NCBI GenBank assembly: GCA_905221605.1 | Contig: CAJNDS010002527.1 | Coordinates: forward strand, 299,617-363,616 | Direction of reading: 5' to 3' | Length of the DNA stretch: 64,000 nt | Source of the DNA: Symbiodinium natans | Taxonomy: Eukaryota > Sar > Dinophyceae > Suessiales > Symbiodiniaceae | Shown: positions 1-13,500 of the stretch, piece after piece | How positions within the stretch are numbered: the first letter of the stretch is position 1 | Layout of the letters: each line of letters begins with the position of its first letter | Program-made: the position numbers and the translations under genes | Notes under the pieces: generated by a model | Databases searched by the model: none | Told to the model about the DNA's origin: nothing | Seen by the model: the letters and a program-made list of their open reading frames with translations, nothing else

Positions 1-82
1 TAGGGTTTGTAGTGTTTGCAGGGTTCATAGGGCCTTGGGGATGCCTGGGGTTTGATTGTTTGGGGTCCCTGAACCGGAAGGC

Positions 83-182
83 TTAGGGTTTAGGGTTTAG
101 GGTTTAGGGTTTAGGGTTTAGGGTTTAGGGTTTAGGGTTTAGGGTTTATGGTTTTGATTTTAGGGTTTAGGGTTTAGGGTTT
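83..182. repeat. TTTAGGG array
   Basis: Near-perfect G-rich telomere-type repeats on the + strand. Confidence 0.95.
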
Positions 183-346
183 ACATGAAATGATGCCCAC
201 CCCCGGAGACCTAAACTCCTAAACTCCTTCAATCCTTGAATCGGTCTAGCCGCGGAGAAATGAATGCAGCTTAAGCATGGTGGAGCACCCGACTTTCAGG
301 GTTTCGGGTTTAGGGTTTAGCCTTTAGGCTTTAGGGTTTACCTGAG

Positions 347-401
347 GGCCCGGGGGCGCCGAACCTTCTACCCAAAGACCCGAAGGCAGCCTACACCCTA
401 A
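347..401 (+). CDS. Candidate exon near the N-terminus of the ADC synthase
   Basis: Open GC-rich block after an AG|G acceptor, reading GPGAPNLLPKDPKAAYT. It lies just upstream of the first exons that fit PabB, but the region is variable in the family, so membership is an inference. Confidence 0.35.
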
Positions 402-3400
402 GCCCTAAAGCAGGGTTCGCAAGTAGGCTCGGATCGCAGGCATCGACGACGAGAGGCACATGGAGGTGGTGGAGCAGGTTCAGGAGACGTTGGACCCTGA
501 AACCCTGAAACCCTAAACCCTAAACCCTAAACCCTAACCCCTAAACCCTAAACCCTAAACCCTAAACCCTAAACCCTAAACCCTAAACCCTAAGAAAGCC
601 CTGGGTTTGGGGACTATGGTAAAGGGTCATGCAGCTCTTGGGCGTCCGCCGTGAAGGATAATGTGCAGTCGCTCCTTCTCGCCATGCAAGCTTAAGCCCT
701 GAAGCCCTTACTGGACGGGTTTAGGGATTACCGCTTCGGGGGGTCCAGATTCTAGGGTTTAGGCATTTGGGTTTAGGGTTGAGACCGGCCAGCCCCAGAA
801 GTAGGACCCTGAGCTCGATAAACCCTAAACCCTACCACCTTACTCAGGTGTCAGTTTGCAGCCCCTGAACCCTAAACCCTTAACCCTACACCCTAAACCC
901 TTTTCATCAAAGCCACCTCTGAGAGCAGGCTTTCGGTTTTTTAGGGTTCAGGATCCACGTTCTGAGGAACCCCTAACAGTTGGCAGGAGGCAATTCGCCA
1001 GGGCCTGCTTTACCAGCTCAACTTCGGACGAACCTGGGAAGGCGGGGCAGGGTTTAGGGTTTAGGGTTTCGGGTCTAGGGTTTAGGGCTTAAGGGTTTAG
1101 GGTACAATTAGGGTTTGGGGTTGGCACTGGGCTGCGCAGAGTTCCCAAGCCTTTGGGGACCATACTCCCCAAGATGTAGACAAGCACTAGAGGGGTCGGA
1201 AGAAATACAAATGCTGTTCCCTTATGGCCCCTTTTGAATAATACTATAACAACCCCCGCAGGCCCCTAGAACAATACCCGCTGTGCCCTTGGCTTTGTTT
1301 TGATTGAGGCCATCTCATGGTTGACGTAGTGAACTTGGTCTAGGACCCAGAGTAGGACCTTATTCGCTTTTTCTTAGGGCTTGGGTTCCCTTACAAACCC
1401 CCTTAAACCAAACAGGGCACCGTTTTTATTCCCAGGTTACTCCTAGGTTTAGCTTACTTAGTGCAGTCTCACAGCAAACTGACCGAGGCGCAAGATCCAA
1501 CCTTGCGGACTTTTGGGGTTTCGCCAGGAGGGTTTCTATTGGGATGTTCACCCGGCCCTAAACCCTAAACCCTATACCCTATACCCTATACCCTAAACCC
1601 TGAACCCTAAACCCTAAACCCTAAACCCTAAACCCTAAACCCTAAACCCTTACAATACTAGGGATTTTTGTGCCCCCCTTTTTTGGAATCCCTATCAAGG
1701 ATTGTTAGTATCACGGGGAGCATCCCTTGGTTTCTGTATTGGAAGCCGAAACTTGAGGCCTTTCTGCCAGATCCGAGACCCCTACTTAGGGTTTAGGGTT
1801 TAGGTTTAGGGTTTAGGGTTTAGGGTTTAGGGTTTAGGGTTTAGGGTTGACTTGGAATCCCCTTAAAGGGACCCTTCAAAAAGGGTCCCCTATGTTCGGA
1901 AAACCCCCATATTCATCTTTCACCCGTAAAAGGCCACGTTAGGTGAATCTGGGGCATTCTGTTATGGTCTTCTGGTTAGTCTGGAGCTCATAGAAGGATT
2001 TATTCGGGGATGGTAAAGGCATGTCCTTAGGCTCCTGTGTCAGGCTTTGGGAAAACTGAACCTGACGCCTGTGTCCCAGGGCCCCTGCGTGAAAGTCCTT
2101 GGGAGCTGATGCAGCCACTCACCAGGATTAGGTTTAGGGGTTAGGGGTTAGGGGTTTAGGGTTTAGGGTTTAGGGTTTAGGGTTTAGGGTTTAGGGTTTA
2201 GGGTTCTAGCGCTTTGGGGCGTAAACTTTTTGCTGGGGGCTTAGGGCTTCAGGGTTTCCAGGTTTAGGGTTGAGGTTTCAGCAGGTTTAGGGTTGGTTTG
2301 ACTGAGGGGGTTGTTTTTTGTTTTTTTGATCTTTTGCAGCTCATGGGGGGTCAGATGATTTCGAGGGCTTCTAGGGGGTTGAGACGGTTTGGAATTGCGA
2401 TGCCCCAGAGACATGGTCTGATTTTAGGATGATAGTACCCCGATTATATCCCTATTGAGGACTGGTAGTATAAGGGGGACATCCCAATCCATAAGGCCCC
2501 TAAACCCTAAACCCTAAACCCTACGATTACCTGGCCCAAGGAAGCTTTTCCGCCAGAATGCCGCGCCCTACTCTGGCTTCTTGCAGCTGGAGGCCCGGTC
2601 CTTCGAAGGATATTCCCCATATAAGGATGCTTTGGGAGCTTTGGGAGCTTTGGGGTTTTAGGGTTTAGGGGTTTAGGGGTTTAGGGGTTTAGGGGTTTAG
2701 GGGTTTAGGGGTTTAGGGGTTTAGGGGTTTAGGGTCTAGGGCCTTGAGAGTTCCAGACTACCAGCAAGACAGACGTGCAGATGTTTGGGTGGGTGCTTTG
2801 GGTGTTCAAAGACCAGGTTGCCCCAAAACGCTGATCCATAACCATTGAGACCCAAGTCTATCCGAAACCTTACACTTATACACCCTGAAGACCCTAAACC
2901 TTAAGCCTCAACAAAATCGAGAATCTCGTAAACCCTAAACCCTAAACCCTAAACCCTAAACCCTAAACCCTAAACCCTAAACCCTAAACCCTAAACCCTA
3001 AACCCTAAACCTCAGCTAGACCCTAAGTCCTAACAAGGCTCAAACTTCACCTCGTGAGGTGAAGGGCCGCCTCGAGGCGCTTTGCAGTTGCTCCCCAGAG
3101 CAGCTGCTGTCACTAAGGCGCGGTTTAGGGCGTTTAGAGTTTAGGGTTTATTTAGGGTTTAGGGTGAGGGTTTACGAGATTCTCGGCTTTCGTTTTAGGG
3201 TTGAGGGTTTGAGGGTTTTCGTTTTTTGGGGGGTTTAGGGGTTTAGGCGGGTTTAGGGTTTAGGGTTTTAGGGGTTTAGGTATTTGTGGCTATTAGGGCT
3301 TTTGGGGTTTGGGGTTGATGTTTTTTGAGTTCAGGTTTTCAGGGTTTAGGGTTTGTGTTTTCAGATTTAAATTAAAGTTCCTGGTTTTAAAGGTGCAGGG

Positions 3401-4484
3401 TTTAAAGAGTAGTGGCTATTTCTGTTCAGGATTTCAAGTTGAGGGTTTTTGGGGTCGGGGCTTTGGTGTTTCAGGGTTGTCTAGAGCGTGCCTTTCTTAG
3501 GGTTTTGAAGTACTTGCTTTTGGGGGTTTTGGGAGACTTTGGAGCTGTTGGCTCTTAGGTTGCTTAGGGGCTTGGGGTTAGTGGCCTTGTGGCTGTTTGC
3601 TGCCTGAGGTTTTCAGGGATTTTTGAGGGAATTTGGACCTCAAAGGGTCAAGGTTGGGATGTTCCCCCTGGTACTAACCGTCCTTATTCGGGATTATATT
3701 AAAATCCCAGTTAAGGACTGTCAGTAGAAGGGGGAACATCCCGAGGTCTGGGGTTTAGTGCCTAAACCCTAAACCCTAAACCCTAAACCCTAAACCCTAA
3801 ACCCTAAACCCTAAACCCTAAACCCTAAACCCTAAACCCTAAACCCTAAACCCTAAACCCTAAACCCTAAACCCTAAACCCTAAACCCTAAACCCTAAAC
3901 CCTAACCCTAAACCCTAAACCCTAAACCCTAAACCCATCCCAAAAGCGCCTCAAGTACGGCCAGAGGAGCCGACAGCTCTCCACCTGTCCGATCAAAGGC
4001 CCGGCGCCTGGCAAGCGCGGGCTTTGATTTTTGTTTGGGGGATTAGGCGTAGGTTTTAGGGTTCAGGGTTTAGGGTTTAGGAATTTGTTGGGTTGTCTAG
4101 GTTTTAGGCATTTTTGTTTAGGAATGTAGGGGTGTTAAGGCTTTGGGCTTTGATTGTTTGGGCTTTGATTGTTGGGGGAGGGTTTAGGGTCTCAAGGTTC
4201 ACGGTTCTGTGGCTTGCATGCTTGAGGCATATGGGGTGGATCTAAACCTCGGGGCGCCCTGTCTGGCGCCCTAAACCCTAACACCTACAAGGACTGGACT
4301 GCTACAGAATCACAGAAACCACCAAGAGGGCCAGTTTTAAACCCTAAACCCTAAGCCCTAAACCCTAAACCCTAAACCCCATAAATGCTCCAGCAACCGA
4401 ATGCCTCTAAAGCCTTGAAAGCTGCACGGTTCTACCCCGGACTTGGGCCTCCTTAAGCAAAAGTGGTATAGGGTTTGGTAAACC

Positions 4485-4544
<60 letters not shown>

Positions 4545-7500
4545 ACCCTAAACCCTAAACCCTAAACCCTAAACCCTAAACCCCCCAAAAACCTAGGTAC
4601 TATCGGGCGGGACTCCGACGCGGCCAGGGACGATGAGCTGCGGCCGCTCGGGCGGAATTCGGCCAAGTTCAGGGTTTAGGGTTTAGGGTGTAGGGTTTTT
4701 AGGGTTTAGGGTTTAGGGCTTTTAGGGTTTAGGGCTTTTAGGGCTTTTAGGGCTTTTAGGGCTTTTAGGGTTTAGGGTTTAGGGCTTTTAGGGTTTAGGG
4801 CTTTTAGGGTTTAGGGCTTTTAGGGTTTAGGGCTTTTAGGGTTTAGGGCTTTTAGGGTTTAGGGCTTTTAGGGTTTAGGGTTTAGGGTTTAGGGTTTAGG
4901 GTTTAGGGTTTAGGGTTTAGGGCTCAGTGTCAGTCAGCCACTGAAGAGCCTACACCTCAAACCCGAAGCATGGTCCAGGGTTCCGAATTTATGGTTTGGG
5001 AGCTCAGGGGCAGGGATTAGGAGTTTCACTATAGGGTGTATGAGGTTTGGGAGTTTAGGAGTCTAGGGTATATAAGCTTCAGGTATGGTTCCCTAATACA
5101 CCAGGGTCCCGTAAACCCCAAGTTTGGCCAAGCCTCAAACCACGCACTCAGGCCCAGTCAGCCCCCCAAGCGCCCTTGGGCGCGCACGCGTGTGTGGAAC
5201 TCCTGTTGGGTTGAAGGTTTAGGGTTCAGGGTTCAGGGCTCAGGGTTCAGGGTTTAGGGTTTGGGGTTTGGGGTTTGGTGTTTTGGGTTTAGGGTTTAGG
5301 AGATTTTAGGGTTTAGGGTTTACGGTTAAGAAGGTTTTTGGGTTTAGGGTTTGGTTTCTGAAGGTTGGCATTTCGGTTCCCTCGGTTTTGTTGCTTCGGT
5401 CTTAGATGTTCGGTTCCCTTGGGTGTTGATGGGTTTTGGGATGTGGAAATTTCGGAACTTAGGGGTACCTCATTGGGGTCCTGATTCTAAGGGAATTCTA
5501 CTATTTGGGGTCTATAATAGGGGTCCCCTATTTTCGTAAACCCCCATGTGGAGCTTGCATGCCAGGAAAGAGATGGTGGCTTCGCAAAAGGAGGCCGACA
5601 GGGGCCTAATATTTTGGAGGAGGATTTGGAGCGCTCGCTCAGCAAGAAACTGCAATTTTGGGGGCTTAGGGTTTTAAGGTTTAGGGTTTTCGGGTTTTAG
5701 GGTTTAGGGGTTTAGGGGTTGAGGGGTTTAGGGTTCAGGGCAGCCTTCTGACCAAGCAGAGCATGCCATCCTGTTTGTTCAGAGTTTGGGCTTTAGGGTT
5801 TAGGGTTTAGGGTTAGGGTTTAGGGTTTAGGGTTTAGGGTTTAGGGTTTAGGGTTTAGGGTTTAGGGTTTAGGGTTTAGGGTTTAGGATTTAGGGTTTAG
5901 GGTTTAGGGTTTAGGGTTTAGGGTTTAGGGTTTAGGGTTTAGGGTTTGGCGTTGGAGCCACGACCCTATGAAGCAAAACGCCTAAGCCTTAAGACCCTTA
6001 GTAGCCTCTTTATTTGTTACCCTTATATCTTAATATAGCCCCCAGGTACCCCAATAAGAACCCCTAATATGTACTCCTAGAAAACAGGAAGTTTCCTGCT
6101 TAAGGAGACCACCAACCCATGTAAACTAATACCCCAAGACCAAAACCCTCAAGGCCTTAAGCTCCAAAGCCTCTAACTGCAAAGAAATCGTATTTGGGTA
6201 ATTCCCAAGCTCCAAAGCCTCTGACTCTAGCTGCAAAGAAATCGTATTTGGGTATTTCCCGAACTAGGGCTACCCCTTTTATACCCCAAATAGCATAGAA
6301 TCCCCTTAAAAGTGCGGCTTTCGGGGGGTTGGGGATGTTTACGGAGTTTCATTTCCTTCAGAGGACTCTGTCTTGTGGTACCCTGGGGTTTGGGGACTCC
6401 TGCTTCAAGATCCCTAAGGTAGTATAAGGGCCAGTGTTTTAAGGGAAGCCTTTAGGCGCACAACCCTAAACCCTAAACCCTGGGGGATTCCTGAGGATTC
6501 CTTTAAGCCCTCTAGGCCCTATAAACGCCAACCCCAAGATTTGAGAGGTCGCCGAACACCTGATGCTTGTAGACCTGGAGAGGCATGATCTTGGCCGCTT
6601 GGCAGGGATGTAGCCCTAAACCCTAAACCCCAAGCCCTAAACCCTAAACCCCAAACTCTAAACCCTTCAACCCCAAGCCCGAAACCCTAAACCCCAAACC
6701 CTAAACCCCAAACCCTAAACCCTAAACCCTAAACCCCAAGCCGGAAACCACCAAACCCCAAACCACAGTGGCTTCAGGGTTTTGAGGATCAGGCCCCCGA
6801 GTCAGAGCTCTCAGGTTTCGGATTCTTTGCCTTCCCCGGCTTCCGTGGTACAGGGGTGCACAAAGGGGCCATGGTTAGGGTTTAGGGTGTAGGGTGTAGG
6901 GTTTAGGGTTTAGGGTTTAGGGTTTAGCGTGCCAGGGTTTAGGGATTTAGGGTTGGGGTTTAACGTTTAGGGATTGGGGTTTGGGGCTTAGGGCTTCTCT
7001 ATATTTTATGGTTGCCGGGGCGGGGGGGGGGGGGGGTTACTATTGTAAGGCGGCCCCAGAATATTTAGGGCAACAGAAGGGAGCAGAAATTTTGAGAAAT
7101 GACCACATACGATCACACACAAACTTTACCGCCCAGACCCTGACCTGCCTCCACCCCTAATAACCAAAAACCTTCTGAAGAATAATTGTAGGGCTTGGAG
7201 TTTTGGGGTTTAGAGGGGTCGGACAAAATCACGACAGTGTTCCCTTCTGGTCACTATATAAGCATAATATATGAAGCTCCCTCCCCCCTCCCCCCCCCCC
7301 CAAAAAAAAAAAATAAAAGAAAACTAGGGTATGCAAGCCCCACATGACACCCCAAACCTGTCGCACTACAACCGCTCTTTCTGCTACTACCACTTGTTCA
7401 CTCGAATCGCATGCTTAGCGTTATTCTTACTGTTGGCAAGGCAGAAGCCCTAAACGGGCAAGGCACAAATCTTCGTAGGCAAGGCACAAACCTTCGTGGG

Positions 7501-10500
7501 CAAGGCACAACAAAACCTTCGTGGGCAAGGTCCGTTTTGGGACTCTGGGCCTTACACGCAGGTTTTTGTGCCTTTTAAGGCGTGTGGTGAAGGGCCTAGG
7601 GCATGGATTCGAAGGTGTACGGATTGAGTGAACTTTACGTTTTCCTGTCGCTTGAACAGCTGCTTGACTAGTGAAAGCTAGAACATGAGATGCTGAGCCC
7701 TAAACCCTAAACCCTAAACCCTAAACCCTAAACCCTAAACCCTAAACCCTAAACCCTAAACCCTAAGCCCTAAGCCCTAAGCCCTAAGCCCTATAAGCCC
7801 TAAACACTAAACCCTAAGCTAAGGCTATGCTTGCTCTCCGTGCTCTGTGGCTTGGGAGAGGTGGCGCGTGGAAACTTTTCCGAGCCTCGGTGGGGTACGT
7901 GCTGGCATTGGCCTTGGTAGGATGTTTTTAGGGTTTTTGGGGGTTTAGGGTTTAGGGTTTAGGGTTTAGGGTTTAGGGGTTTCGGGGTTGAAGGTATTGG
8001 GGGATTGGGGGATGGGGGGTTTAAAGGATTAGGGGTTTCGGGTTAAGGTGTTTAGGTGATTCAGTGATCAGGGTTTGGGGTCTAGGAGCTCGGCCAAAGC
8101 AGTGTGGTCAGGTCGTATAGTCATGGTGCTGGTGCGGTCAACAAACGGAATGGGGTCCGCGTCGACGCTACCGCTACTCCATGACTCACTCGCGCGAAAG
8201 TCACAGCTGTAGACAGTCTGAGTCCTTAACTGTCGGCGTATTGAACGGCGTACTCTACTGTCCACCTGTTTTCGCGGTTTTTGACCGCTCTCTGTCACTC
8301 TCTCTCCCTCTCTCTCTCAATGTACCTCTTCTCGATTCTCTCTCTCTCTCTCTCTCTCTTGCTCTCTTCTGGTCTCTCTCTGCTTTTGTGTTATCATGAT
8401 TGCCCTCTTGGCCCTTTGAGTCCTCCATTCGGTGAACCTTACGCCTTAAGCCCTAACGCCTTCAAACTTCCCGAAGCCCCGGTGACCCGGTGTGTGGAAT
8501 TTGGCCCAAGTGCCAGCTTGCATTCCGCTTCAACGGCTGCCGACCCGCGCAGGAACGCCGGTCTGCAATGAGTGGATTTCGGGGATTTTGGGCGTAGCCT
8601 GAACCACAAAGCCTCCACCCTGCTAGGGTTGGGGGTTTTGCGGGGCTTCTGAGGATTTCGCTGGGCCACCTTAAATTCTTCAACCAGCGCGTTGAACTCG
8701 AAACCCGAGCTCCAATCCCAACCTCCAAGCCCCGGCCCTGTTGCCGTGGTAGTGTAATGGTAGCCTTTTCCCCTTTTTTGGTTCAAGGTTCCCTTATAAA
8801 GTAACCAACCCCCAAAAAGGGTGCCCTGATTTTAATATGGATGCTGGGCTACCAAGTTGCTAAGAAGCCCTACTAAACTCGAGCAGTTGCATCCTGCGTC
8901 ACACAGTCAGGCTCTACGCCGCTCTGACCAACCCTAAACCCTAAACCCTAAACCCTAAACCCTAAACCCTAAACCCTAAACCCTAAACCCTAAACCCTAA
9001 ACCCTAAACCCTAAACCCCGCAACTTGAGGCCAGCACGGTATGGCCGGGCAGCCGAACAGAGTGAGAACTTGCAAAGTCCTGTCTATTGTCGCGATTGCG
9101 CTTTCAGCCGCCCTGGCAGTCTTTGCTCTCATCCTGCTTCGCACTGAGATTGCTCCGCCTGCTTTGGGTTTCACAATCATCGGTCTGGTTGTCGTCTTAT
9201 TTGTAGTTGGCACGACTGCGCTGGGCGTTCTCACCTTCTTCGAGGCGACATCTCATTCTTCGTCGGATGTCAGACGCATCAGCAAGGGCGAAACGGGTTG
9301 CAGCAACCAGGAGGAGGGTCGCGTTTGGGCAGCTATGAGCCACGGAGAGTTGCAACTGCGAGCTCCTGAGTTTCAGAAGGTTGCCCTCAAGCGCGCAGGG
9401 TCAAGACATATCGACTTCAAGACCTCATCAAGCATCGTGCCGGTTCCAGAGCCTGGAACCCCTTCCAGTGACAAGGCCGCCAAAGAGCTTCGAGGTCTTA
9501 TTGGTAGCCCCGTGGTACCCTGTACTTTTTTTGTTTTAGGATTCTGGGTTCCCTTGTAAACTAACCAACCCAAAACGGGATGCCCTCACAATATGGTTAC
9601 TGGGCTACAAAGAGGTTAGAGGGCTCAGGGCTTCTGGAAGCCTTAAGACCTTAAGGGGTTTAGGGTTTAGGGTTTAGGGTTAGGGTTTAGGGTTTAGGGC
9701 TAGAGCCACGTGAACCAAAGCTGGCGGCCCCTGGAGGCCTGTGCACTCTGCCGGAAAACGTTTGGGTGCAACACCCAGGTGGGGGTTTTACCAAAATCAG
9801 GTACCCCTGCCCTAAACCCTAAACTCTAAACCCTAAACATAAGGTGCCCCCCCCCCTAATTTCGGAAACACCCAGGTGGCGATGCTCCCGTGCGGTCACA
9901 TCTTTCATGAGCCTCGGCACGAGAAGCCGTGCTTTGTGTCGGCTTTCTTGAACATCGTCTCAAAGATCCTCTTTTAGTAGAGTAGGTAAGGGTTTAGGGT
10001 TTAGGGGTTTAGGGTTTAGGGTTTAGGGTAACCTTGAACCTTTTTGGAGTAAAAGTTAGCCTTTAGTTCCCCTAGGTTGCTGGACAACTAAGTCCCATAC
10101 CACCTAAACAGCCTAAACCCTAAGCTCTCCGGCCATCGAACCCCCGGCAAGGTCAAGTGCGTCGTGTCGTGGTCGATGACTGCAAGGGGGTCACGCTGCC
10201 CGCTGTGCGCAAAATCTTTCCGCGCAAGCAAACAGCCACAAGAGGGAAGCCCTCGATGCGCAACAGCCCTTTCCTCTCACGAGGGTTAGGTCGTGAATGT
10301 TCTGAAGTTGAAGGCCATACTAGTACAATATAACCATGTAGTATAGCAAATATTCAAAAGCAGAATAACAGAATAATAGAACCATTCGGAGGTCACCGGT
10401 GTTAAGCCGGGGTCTCAGGGTCCTGCACGAAGTGCTGTCAGCTGCACGCAGCGCCTTGGTATAGGGGAAGGGCCGCCATAGAGTGATAGCCGAATCAGGT

Positions 10501-13500
10501 TTTTTGTAGCTTTGAAGAGGCTGTGAAGGCAATGTTTGGAGAAGCCTGGGCAGCAACCCTCGCGGGGTGTTGCCTTTCAAAAAAAATCAGGTACCGTGCC
10601 TGTCGCAACTGCACAAACAGCCTCATGCGGCCTTATGCATGGTTGCTGCATGTCCGCTGTACCCGGCTTGAAGCCCGGCAAAGTGTCTGTGACACCCGGG
10701 CAGCAGCTCTTGACTAGGTTAATGGACGGGAAGAAGTCAGGGTCCTTTATCCCCCTAAACCCTAAACACTAAACCCTAAACCCTAAACCCTAAACCATGA
10801 GGCCCTGGCGCTTGCACTTCCCATTGCCAGCACCCGCAGCCAAGCCGGCACCTTAGTCAGGCTGCGGGGCCGGCCCCTTTTTCTTTGAAGGAGCCTGAGC
10901 AGGAACAGCTGCCTGAGCACAAAATGTGCTGCTCCGCCGGCAAACTGCATCCCCTTTGGAATCATTTTTTATTTTTGCTTTTATAAAACCCAAGAGGATA
11001 GTAACAATGTTATGCTGATTTAGGTTCTAAGGGGGGTATAGCAAACAACAGTTAGGCATTAAAGATGCCAGGTCGACGTGCATCGCGCGCTTGGAGAAAA
11101 GTCTGGCCGAGGCTGAGGGTTTGTCTAGGACTGCGGCCGGCAGCCCCGGTATGTATGAATCAGTGATTTCACAAAAGTATAAAAGATACAACATAGTTAT
11201 GTTGTGTTCACACATGAGATGGCAATGATGTGAGGTTTGGGTTCAAATCGTCCGATAGGTTTAACGGCTGAACACGATGAAAGAGATGTTTCTCCCGAAC
11301 AGTATCAGTTGACGAATGCTCAAGATCCAATCATACTACGTCTCCTGCGTGCCTGACTGAAGACATCGGATATTTCAATGCTTCACACACCATTCCATGG
11401 GCATTCTTCGGCAAAACTATGCAGATGGGTCGCGTTTTTTAGCACCGGTGATTCGAGTCATGAGGGTTGAGGGTTTAGGGTTTAGGGCGTAGGGAAACCG
11501 TTTTGCAGCTGCAGCTGTAGGACTGCACAGCGATGCTGTCCTTTTGCTAGGGAGTCTCTTGGAGACAAAAAGGAAGTACTGGTATGGGTAAGGCCGAGGG
11601 GGTTCCTGGCTTCTGGGCTTAGGGTTTAGGGTTTAGGGTTTAGGGTTGAGGGTTTAGGGTTTAGGGTTTAGGGTTTAGGGTTTAGGTCCCTAATGATGTG
11701 AAAGATCCAGCGTGTGCCCACCTTGGCAGCCGAGGAATGTCCAGCACATGGTTAGCAAGGCCCGCCGGCGGAACCCCAACTTCGAGGAACCTTGACATCA
11801 TGATCATGATGATGATGATGATGAACATGATGATGATCATAATGATGATGATGATGATTATTATTATTATTATTATTATGATGATGATGATGATGATGAT
11901 GTTGCCTGCAGTGCCGACAGGGTGGCGATGCTCGTTGCGCGGATTTGTGCGGCAGGTTGGAAACCGTTGCAAGTACCGGTGTTCCAACCTTTCAGAAAGG
12001 CAGTATAGGTTACCCAAAGCCCTGATGAGCCCTGGTCCCCTAAACCCTAAACCCTAAACCCTAAACCCTAAACCCTAAACCCTAAACCCTAAACCCTAAA
12101 CCCTAAACCCCACAATCTGCTCGGGCAGGTTTCCGGGAAGCTCCTTCCAGACTGCGATGTTTGGTCCGCGTTGGAGGCGCTATTCCCTGGAGGCAAGGCT
12201 GTAGTGACTAGATTTTTGGGGGTTAGGGTTCAGGGTTTAGGGTTTAGGGTTTAGGGCTTCGTCTTTGGTTTAGAGTTTAGGGTTCAGGCTTTGGTGGTTA
12301 TCGAATCGTGACTCAAGGAGGTTCATGATGGCGGAGACCTGAGTTCTGCATTTTGGAACCCACAGTAAACCCTGGACATCCCACCAGGCGCAGCCAAATG
12401 GGGTTTAGGTAGCTGGGTATTTTGTAGCCCTAACACGTCGTCGCATTGAAGTTGTAGATGTATGCCATCCACATGTCCGTTGGGTAAGGTGGCCCAAAAC
12501 GAGAACTTCTCCAGATAAAACATTCGGAATTGGGTGCGAAGACGCATAATCCGGAAATGGAAACGATGGAATACGAAGCGAATGAATCAAATGAAGGAGG
12601 AGACGGGAACATCCGGAAATGTACGAATATGTACGAACCTGCCAAACGAGTCGAGAAGAACATGGACAATTCCGGACCTGTCCGAATATGAAAGATTAAG
12701 GCATCCAGAGATGATGGAATATGAAGCAACTCGAGAAGAAGACGGAAGCATCCGGAAATGTCCGGATATGACGTGGTCGCCTGGCTCTTAGACAAGTGCA
12801 CCTACCATCGTGATCGCCGGGCTTTCTGAAGTGCACGTGCCATCGTCTTGTTTTTGGCCTACCGTCGTGGCCGCCTGGTTCTTAGAAGTGTAGCTAGAGT
12901 TCCAAAACCCTAAACGGTTTAGGGTTTAGGGTTTAAAACCCTAAACCCTAAGCCCTAAACCCTAAACCCTATGGCTGTTGGAAGTTTGCCTCGTGGCCAC
13001 GCTTGGACAGTTGCCTACCTTCGTGGTCGCCTGGTAAAGCTGTGTTTTTGGTTCGTTGAGCAGGCTAATGAAACAGCGAAGCCACCATTTCGCAGGGCCA
13101 GGAATGTGGGTTTCTTACGGTGAGGCAGGGTTTTTGAGTCACCGATATATACCTTGCATTGTCCTATACACTTAACTTGCTCCAATGTAGCCCCTAAGGT
13201 TCCTTACAGGGGAAACCCTGAACCCTGAACCCTAAACCCTCCTTTAGTTACAAGGTTCTTAAGGGAAGGGGGTTCATGGGGGGTAGGTAGCTAGGGAACC
13301 TTAGGGAAGCTTAGGGAGCCTTAGGGAGTAGTGGGAGTGTTCGGGGACTTTGGGTTATTTAGTCCCTTGACAGGATCCATCACTGGCTGTCCAAAGACCC
13401 CGTGCATCGCTGCAATCGATGTGCTGGATACTGGGCTTGGTGTTCAGGGGTCAGGGTTTAGGGTTCAGGGTTTAGGGTCAACCCTTTATCCTCATAACCC

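Noticed and set aside
1-182. A true chromosome end at the left edge
   Set aside because: TTTAGGG tracts recur across the whole window in both orientations, so a tract near the edge is not evidence of a telomere.
5742-5785. SDQAEHAILFV as the AEHxMxVD motif
   Set aside because: The exon at 6548 is a far better match and fits the order; this one is probably chance.
6831-6868. FPGFRGTGVHK as the FPGGxxTGxPK motif of PabB
   Set aside because: The true motif is formed by exons 12192/13374 with correct phase and better identity.
8482-8520. RCVEFGPSASL as the C.xGSV segment of PabB
   Set aside because: No acceptor gives the needed phase, and exons 6548-6606 and 8868-8925 already join in frame.
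8745-8855. Possible tRNA or SINE, from a GGTTCAAGGTTCC box-B-like string
   Set aside because: The string belongs to the family F/L core and is not conserved as a B box in other copies; no cloverleaf seen.
11682-12057. Open frames on both strands over the ATG/ATT repeat
   Set aside because: Poly-Ile/Met translations of a microsatellite; no independent protein features.
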